12,197 bases of DNA from an uncultured Neisseria sp. (GTDB lineage Bacteria > Pseudomonadota > Gammaproteobacteria > Burkholderiales > Neisseriaceae), in NCBI GenBank assembly GCA_937919795.1, contig CALFOA010000405.1, positions 1-12,197 on the forward strand. The letters run 5' to 3'. Shown here one piece after another: positions 7,733 through 12,197 of the stretch. Numbering within the stretch: the first letter of the stretch is position 1; each line of letters begins with the position of its first letter. A model generated the notes under the pieces. That model saw nothing but the letters and a program-made list of their open reading frames with translations, searched no databases and was not told the origin of the DNA. The position numbers were made by a program, and so were the translations under genes.

Positions 7733-7736
7733 GCGC

Positions 7737-9869
7737 ATGGCACCGCGCTTCCTTCCCTTCATCGGCCTCTCCGCCGTCATTCTGCTCTACCTGCTCACGT
7801 TGGCTACCGGCAGTAGCAATAGCCTGTCTGAATACTTTTGGTGGATTATCGCTGCTGCCAGCATTTTGATTCTGGTGCTGCTGGCCACCGTTATCCGCTA
7901 CATCTGGTTCCTCACCCGCGCCCACCGCCGTAAAGTACTGGGCTCACAGATCGCCCGCCGCTTGGCCGCCATGTTTACCGTGGTGACCGTATTACCGGCT
8001 TTGTTTCTGTTTGGCGTATCCGCCCAATTTATTTCCTACAGCATCAATTCCTGGTTCGGCGACGATACCGACCAAGCCTTGGAACGCAGCCTGAGCCTGA
8101 GCAAATCGGCGCTGAATTTGGCAATGGACAACTCCTTCGGCCGCGCCATCAATCTGCAAGCCGAACTGTTCCGCTCCATTTCGCGCGGCAACAACCCGGC
8201 GGTCACCCTCAGCAATTCGCAACTGGCCGAACAGTTCGACCAACTGGCACTGTACGACCAAGTTGAAAACAAGCTGTATAACGCGCGCAATAATGCCAAT
8301 CTGCCGCCACCGGTATTGGAACAAGAAGCCAAAGAGCAAATTAACCAGACCGGCTCCACCCGCGGGCTGGAAAATGTCAACAACGTGTTATACGCGCAAG
8401 GCTGGCTGGTATTGCCTGAATACAGCCAGCACCAATACCTGCTGTTTTTCCGCAAACGCATTCCTAACGACGTAGCACAAGATGCCATGTTGATTGAATC
8501 GGCACGCTCCAAATATGCCGAGCTCAGTTATGCCAAACAAGGCCTGCGCGATTTCTTCCTGATTACGCTATTGATCGCCAGCTTGCTGGCGGTGATGCTG
8601 GCGCTGGTGATGGCGATGACATTTTCCTATCGTTTTATCGAACCAATTCTGTCGCTGGCCGAAGGCGCACGCGCAGTAGCGCAAGGCGACTTCTCGCGCA
8701 AGCGACCGGTGTTCCGCAATGACGAACTGGGGCGCCTCACCCACTTGTTCAACCACATGACCGAGCAGCTCAATATCGCGCAGGAAAATGCCGAACGCAA
8801 CCGGCAGCAAACCGAAGCGGCGCGCTATTATTTAGAAACCGTTTTGGAAAACCTCACCGCCGGCGTGATGACTTTCGACGCCGAAGGCCGCTTGAAAACC
8901 TATAACCCCAGCGCCGAGCGCATCCTCGGCAGCTCGTTTGCCGGCATACTCGGCACCACCTGGCAATCCTGGGCCGCTCAATCTCCGCAATTCGCCATCC
9001 TAAGCGAAACCATAGGCACGCTGCTGAACACCGCCGACAACGACAAAGCGGTACAACTGCCCTATGCCGGCCCCGACGAAGCGCGCATTCTGCTGGGTAA
9101 AGCCGCCACCTTAAGCGAAGAAAACAGCCGAGATACCGTATTGATGTTTGACGACGTCACCACCCTCGTCCGCGCGCAGAAAGAAGCTGCTTGGGGCGAA
9201 GTAGCCAAACGCTTGGCACACGAAATCCGCAACCCACTTACCCCCATTCAGCTTTCCGCCGAGCGGCTCGCTTGGAAACTAGCCGATAAGTTAAACGAAC
9301 AGGATGCCAATATCCTCAACCGCTCCACCGCCACCATCATCAAACAAGTGGAAGCAATGAAAGACATGGTAGAGGCTTTCCGCAATTACGCCCGTTCGCC
9401 TACCCTCAACCTAGAAAAGGTTGAGTTCAACAGCTTTGTGGAAGACATATTGCTGCTATATGAGGGCAGTTCATGTACTTTTTCTCCCAATTTGAGTAAT
9501 ATACCGCTTTACATTAATGCTGATGCTGGCGCCATACGCCAGGTATTGCACAATATTTTCAAAAATGCCGCCGAAGCGGCTGAAGGAAGCGATCAGCCGA
9601 AAGTAGAAGTTAGCACCCGATTGGAAGGAACCCAAGTGGTACTGACCGTGACTAACAACGGCAAAAGTTTCAGCACTGAAATGCTGCACAACGCCTTCGA
9701 ACCCTATGTAACCGACAAACCCACCGGCACCGGATTGGGTCTGCCGGTAGTGAAAAAAATCATTGAAGAACACGGCGGCCGTATCAGCCTGAGCAATCAA
9801 GCAAGCGGCGGCGCCTCGGTAAGAATTACCTTACCCGAATTGGTGGAAGAACAAAAAAATGAGAAGTAG
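7737..9869 (+). CDS. ntrY: Membrane sensor histidine kinase NtrY
   Basis: A 710-residue histidine kinase of the NtrY type. Four membrane segments are visible at about 8-25, 33-59, 76-103 and 273-300, with a periplasmic domain of about 165 residues between the last two. Then come HAMP (about 298-352), PAS (about 362-478), the phospho-acceptor domain with HEIRNP and His495 (about 487-552) and the ATPase domain (about 593-703). In the ATPase domain the N-box is IFKNAAEAA (Asn610) and the G-box is TGTGLGLPV (663-671). All catalytic boxes look intact. TAAGGA at 7723-7728 lies eight bases before the ATG, the best ribosome binding site of the plus-strand series. Its partner NtrX overlaps its end by 11 bases. 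In Neisseria gonorrhoeae NtrYX has been reported to affect respiratory enzymes rather than nitrogen assimilation. The signal it senses cannot be read from the sequence. Confidence 0.96.
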   Translation: MAPRFLPFIGLSAVILLYLLTLATGSSNSLSEYFWWIIAAASILILVLLATVIRYIWFLTRAHRRKVLGSQIARRLAAMFTVVTVLPALFLFGVSAQFISYSINSWFGDDTDQALERSLSLSKSALNLAMDNSFGRAINLQAELFRSISRGNNPAVTLSNSQLAEQFDQLALYDQVENKLYNARNNANLPPPVLEQEAKEQINQTGSTRGLENVNNVLYAQGWLVLPEYSQHQYLLFFRKRIPNDVAQDAMLIESARSKYAELSYAKQGLRDFFLITLLIASLLAVMLALVMAMTFSYRFIEPILSLAEGARAVAQGDFSRKRPVFRNDELGRLTHLFNHMTEQLNIAQENAERNRQQTEAARYYLETVLENLTAGVMTFDAEGRLKTYNPSAERILGSSFAGILGTTWQSWAAQSPQFAILSETIGTLLNTADNDKAVQLPYAGPDEARILLGKAATLSEENSRDTVLMFDDVTTLVRAQKEAAWGEVAKRLAHEIRNPLTPIQLSAERLAWKLADKLNEQDANILNRSTATIIKQVEAMKDMVEAFRNYARSPTLNLEKVEFNSFVEDILLLYEGSSCTFSPNLSNIPLYINADAGAIRQVLHNIFKNAAEAAEGSDQPKVEVSTRLEGTQVVLTVTNNGKSFSTEMLHNAFEPYVTDKPTGTGLGLPVVKKIIEEHGGRISLSNQASGGASVRITLPELVEEQKNEK
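7821..7832 (+). repeat. DNA uptake sequence, 11 of 12, inside ntrY
   Basis: AGCCTGTCTGAA encodes Ser-Leu-Ser-Glu (residues 29-32) in the loop between the first two membrane segments of NtrY. Only the first base differs from the exact DUS. Confidence 0.65.
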
Positions 9870-11160
9870 CGACATCTTAATTGTTGACGACGAAATCGGT
9901 ATCCGCGATTTGCTATCCGACATCCTGCAAGACGAAGGCTATACCGTTGCCTTGGCCGAAAATGCCGAAGAAGCGCGCCAATTGCGCAACCAAACCCGCC
10001 CAGCCATGGTGCTGCTCGACATCTGGATGCCCGACTGCGACGGCATCACCCTCTTAAAAGAATGGGCGAAAAACGGCCAGCTCAATATGCCAGTGGTGAT
10101 GATGAGCGGCCACGCCAGCATCGATACCGCGGTAGAAGCCACCAAAATCGGCGCACTCGATTTTCTGGAAAAACCGATTGCGCTGAAAAAGCTGCTGAGT
10201 ACAGTAGACCGCGCGCTCAAATACGGTGAAATGCAGGCCGCCTCCGGCCTCTCGCTCGACAAACTAGGCAACAGCCCCGCCATCCAAACGCTTAATCAAA
10301 AGCTGGAACAAGTGGTTAAACAAAGCACACCGGTATTGCTGGTTGGCGAGCCGGGTTCACCGTTTGAACTGGTTGCCCGCTATTTCCACAAAAACAATAC
10401 CCCGTGGTTGGAACCGAGCAAAACCGAACACATCGTCGACTCGCCGATGGAGTTACTGCAAAAAGCCGCCAACGGCATTCTTTATTTGGGCGACATCGCA
10501 CAATACAGCCGTAACCTGCAACAAGGCATCGCCTTCTTGCTGAGTAAAGCCGACCGCCACAACGTACGCCTGATTTGTTCCTCCAGCCGTTTGCCGGAAG
10601 AATTGCTGGCTGCCACGCCGGATAATAAACTGTTGCTGGCGCTGGCCAACAGCGAAGTGCACATTCCGCCCTTGCGCGAGCAGACCGACGACATTATGTT
10701 TTTGGTGAACCAAATCATCACCGAACTTTCCGAAACCCAAAAAATTCCGCTGGTGAAATTCAGCACCGCCGCGCTCAACATCCTGCGCCAATACGAATGG
10801 CCGGGCAATTTCGACCAACTGCGCAATATCGTCAAAAATCTGGCGCTGACCGCCGAGAGCGATGAAGTGGGCGAAAGCGAAGTTTCCGCCATTCTGGGAC
10901 AGTTGGCACCGGCCAACCAACCGCAGGAAATGATCGGCGGCTTCAACTTCAACCTGCCCTTGCGCGAACTGCGCGAAGAGCTGGAACGCCGCTATTTCGA
11001 ATACCACATCGCACAAGAAGGCCAAAACATGAGCCGCGTCGCCCAAAAAGTCGGCCTTGAGCGTACCCACTTGTACCGCAAACTGAAACAACTGGGCATC
11101 AACTTCTCCCGCCGCCAAAATGCCAACCGTGCGGGTGAGGAAGATGATCAGGATATTTGA
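9859..11160 (+). CDS. ntrX: Response regulator NtrX with degenerate AAA+ domain
   Basis: A 433-residue NtrC-family regulator, partner of NtrY. The receiver domain (1-120) is intact: Asp10 and Asp11, phospho-acceptor Asp54 in LLDIWMPD, Ser83 and Lys105. The central region (about 137-350) aligns with a sigma54-activator AAA+ domain but is degraded. Walker A reads GEPGSPFE (163-170) where GETGTGKE is usual, so the Lys is gone. Walker B reads GILYLGDI (206-213), with Gly in place of the first acidic residue. The whole segment that should hold the GAFTGA loop is missing. The later YEWPGNFDQLRN (312-323) and the C-terminal Fis-type helix-turn-helix (about 367-413, MSRVAQKVGLERTHLYRKLK) are kept. 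It should therefore bind DNA when phosphorylated but not activate sigma54 promoters. The ATG overlaps the ntrY end by 11 bases, and the DUS hairpin at 11182-11224 ends the unit. Confidence 0.95.
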   Translation: MRSSDILIVDDEIGIRDLLSDILQDEGYTVALAENAEEARQLRNQTRPAMVLLDIWMPDCDGITLLKEWAKNGQLNMPVVMMSGHASIDTAVEATKIGALDFLEKPIALKKLLSTVDRALKYGEMQAASGLSLDKLGNSPAIQTLNQKLEQVVKQSTPVLLVGEPGSPFELVARYFHKNNTPWLEPSKTEHIVDSPMELLQKAANGILYLGDIAQYSRNLQQGIAFLLSKADRHNVRLICSSSRLPEELLAATPDNKLLLALANSEVHIPPLREQTDDIMFLVNQIITELSETQKIPLVKFSTAALNILRQYEWPGNFDQLRNIVKNLALTAESDEVGESEVSAILGQLAPANQPQEMIGGFNFNLPLRELREELERRYFEYHIAQEGQNMSRVAQKVGLERTHLYRKLKQLGINFSRRQNANRAGEEDDQDI

Positions 11161-11186
11161 TGGTTTGAGTGAGTGAATGAAAAAAA

Positions 11187-11198
11187 TGCCTGTCTGAA
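11187..11198 (+). repeat. DNA uptake sequence, exact 12-mer (left arm of terminator)
   Basis: Exact TGCCTGTCTGAA, left arm of the ntrX/cupin terminator. Confidence 0.92.
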
Positions 11199-11207
11199 AA
11201 CAAGTTT

Positions 11208-11219
11208 TTCAGACAGGCA
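11208..11219 (-). repeat. DNA uptake sequence, exact 12-mer (right arm of terminator)
   Basis: The plus strand reads TTCAGACAGGCA, the exact inverse of the copy at 11187-11198. Confidence 0.92.
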
Positions 11220-11248
11220 TTTTTGATGATTAAACCCAATGTAATGAA

Positions 11249-11728
11249 TCAATAAGGCGTGCCATCTTTATGCTTAAACTGCCATTGCCCATCAACAAAC
11301 TCAGCCATAATATCATCATCGGGATAGCTGACCTGATCGCCAATGGTTCGGTCGCCCACCTCAAGATAAACAAGCGCTGCGGTGGATTCATTACGGATTT
11401 GGTGGGGATTGCCGTTGCCCGCTTTGAAGCCCGCGCACATGCCCGGCTCCAGTACAGTTTTTCCGCTGTTGGTCACCAAAGTAGCCTGCCCGGCCACTAT
11501 GTAGATAAACTCATCTTGCTTTGAGTGCTCATGCCTGAGTGCCGAAACACCACCCGGTTCGACAGTGGTCAGGTTCACGCCAAAGTTTGTCAGGCCGAAT
11601 AAATCGCCCAGCGGCTGCTTGATTCGCCCTTTCATTTGCGAGGCAAAGGGTTCCGGGTAAACAGACGGCTTAACGCGTGGCGGTGCATCTGTTGCGAAAA
11701 TCGCTTCGATTTGCTTTTCGGTAGTCAT
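11249..11728 (-). CDS. Cupin-domain protein of unknown substrate
   Basis: A 159-residue cytosolic protein with one cupin barrel. Motif 1 is present with His66, His68 and Glu73 (RHEHSKQDEFIYIVAG, Gly80). Motif 2 follows as GNGNPHQIRN with His109 and Asn113. These four residues are the usual metal ligands and adjacent conserved positions, so a bound divalent metal is likely. Known cupins include dioxygenases, isomerases and storage or sensor proteins; the substrate here cannot be told from sequence. AGAGGA at 11740-11735 fits the ATG at 11728 best; an adjoining ATG at 11731 and one at 11761 are in frame and possible. It shares the DUS terminator with ntrX on the opposite strand. Its upstream region holds the palindrome and T-box-like 14-mer described separately. 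Confidence 0.85.
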   Translation of the reverse strand: MTTEKQIEAIFATDAPPRVKPSVYPEPFASQMKGRIKQPLGDLFGLTNFGVNLTTVEPGGVSALRHEHSKQDEFIYIVAGQATLVTNSGKTVLEPGMCAGFKAGNGNPHQIRNESTAALVYLEVGDRTIGDQVSYPDDDIMAEFVDGQWQFKHKDGTPY

Positions 11729-11795
11729 CATATTTCCTCTGTGAAACACTTTTAATTGCATCGTTGCCTTTAATGAATATTAACAAGCCATAAGG

Positions 11796-11809
11796 CGTGG
11801 TACCACCCT
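11796..11809 (-). other. T-box-like 14-mer containing the palindrome GTGGTACCAC
   Basis: On the minus strand, in the leader of the cupin gene, the sequence AGGGTGGTACCACG differs at one position from the T-box antiterminator consensus AGGGTGGNACCGCG. It contains the perfect 10-base palindrome at 11797-11806. No matching CCCT-type partner strand, terminator or long stem I is found downstream or upstream, so I do not call a riboswitch. Confidence 0.3.
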
Positions 11810-11855
11810 ACTTACGCAGGCGACAACACATTCACTTATTAATAGTATATATATA

Positions 11856-12197
11856 TCAAGCCGATAATAAACCATTACGCATCCATATTGGTTCGGCATC
11901 AATCGGCAAGTTATCATAATACTCATTAGATAGTTGTTTTTCCTCCAATGAGTATGGAAGCTCTACCAAACCAATTTGCAATCTTCCATACTCCCTACCA
12001 ATTTCCGATAAATATTTAATCTCTTCCGCGCATTCATAAAATGTATTGAAAAAAATTTGATATTTTTGGCTGTCACACACATTTTCTCCAATAAATTTTT
12101 TCTCAACAATCTTCATAACATCTTCAGTTGCTTGAATTTCAGAAAATCTCACGTATCTTCTATACAATCTATCAGATATTAAATTTCCATTTTTAAT
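11856..12197 (-). CDS. AT-rich gene of unknown function, 5' end beyond right edge
   Basis: The frame is open from the window edge to TGA at 11858-11856: 113 codons with no in-frame ATG near the edge, so the start lies outside. The visible protein has the charged stretch SDRLYRRYVRFSEIQ, then VMKIVEKKFIGENV, FYECAEEIKYLSEIGREYG and a closing PIWMRNGLLSA. I recognise no family. There is no signal peptide or membrane segment in the visible part. By eye its G+C is roughly a third, well below the genes to its left, and it lacks DUS copies, which suggests a recent arrival. A small toxin-immunity or phage-type gene is one possibility, but nothing in the sequence shows it. The 127-base gap to the cupin start contains the run TATATATATAT at 11846-11856. 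Confidence 0.6.
   Translation of the reverse strand: MKNGNLISDRLYRRYVRFSEIQATEDVMKIVEKKFIGENVCDSQKYQIFFNTFYECAEEIKYLSEIGREYGRLQIGLVELPYSLEEKQLSNEYYDNLPIDAEPIWMRNGLLSA

Larger units (their letters stand above)
11182..11224. terminator. Bidirectional terminator made of two inverted DUS copies
   Basis: A 19-bp stem (11182-11200 with 11206-11224) closes a 5-base loop CAAGT. It is flanked by A-runs on the left and T-runs on the right. It starts 21 bases after the ntrX stop and 24 bases beyond the cupin stop on the other strand. Both converging transcripts would form the hairpin followed by U-rich RNA. Each arm contains a complete DUS. Confidence 0.93.

Noticed and set aside
10453..11118. Long open frame of 221 codons on the minus strand, antisense to ntrX
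   Set aside because: It is a shadow of the ntrX reading frame: low-complexity Ala/Gln/Phe-rich product, no ribosome binding site, no recognisable family, and ntrX is strongly supported.
11728..11855. Functional T-box riboswitch upstream of the cupin gene
   Set aside because: There is no complementary downstream strand for an antiterminator, no terminator hairpin before the ATG, and the room for stem I is taken by the neighbouring gene.
1..12197. CRISPR arrays, tRNA or rRNA genes, insertion sequences, Correia elements
   Set aside because: No spaced direct repeats, cloverleaf, transposase or Correia-type terminal repeats were seen on reading both strands.

Overview
The window reads as chromosomal DNA of a Neisseriaceae bacterium. 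The 12-mer TGCCTGTCTGAA occurs exactly five times, on both strands, and one-mismatch copies occur at least four more times. I recognise this 12-mer as the DNA uptake sequence (DUS) variant that I recall being described for Neisseria wadsworthii (TG-wadDUS). It differs from the meningococcal/gonococcal ATGCCGTCTGAA. The proteins are also neisserial in character (for example the start of Fmt and the NtrY/NtrX pair), and gene order matches what I recall from Neisseria. N. wadsworthii or a close relative is therefore my best guess. Species cannot be fixed from this window alone.

Layout. On the minus strand, from about 4260 down to 1, lie tsaP (LysM protein of the type IV pilus secretin), dprA (transformation protein), smg (DUF494) and the N-terminal 355 codons of topA, which runs off the left edge. 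On the plus strand, diverging from tsaP at about 4260-4420, runs a tightly packed series: def, fmt, rsmB, a secreted DUF4390 protein, ntrY and ntrX. Most junctions there overlap or are separated by only a few bases. The series ends in a strong hairpin terminator built from two inverted DUS copies. A cupin gene converges on the same terminator from the right. At the far right edge is the 3' part of an AT-rich gene of unknown function that looks foreign to the rest.

Function. The left arm combines competence and pilus functions (DprA loads RecA on incoming single-stranded DNA; TsaP anchors the pilus secretin to peptidoglycan) with chromosome topology (TopA). DUS copies lie in dprA and next to topA. 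The right arm starts with N-formyl-methionine handling (Fmt adds the formyl group to initiator tRNA, Def removes it from new proteins) and 16S rRNA methylation. It passes into a membrane sensor/regulator pair, NtrYX, reported to control respiratory enzymes in gonococci. NtrX here keeps its receiver and Fis-type DNA-binding domains, but its central AAA+ domain has lost the Walker A lysine, the Walker B acidic residue and the sigma54-contacting GAFTGA loop.

No tRNA, rRNA, CRISPR array, insertion sequence or complete mobile element was seen. No clearly undescribed multi-gene system is visible. The points most worth checking are the degenerate NtrX, the DUS dialect and its use as a terminator, the DUF4390-NtrY coupling, a T-box-like 14-mer upstream of the cupin gene, and the AT-rich gene at the right edge.
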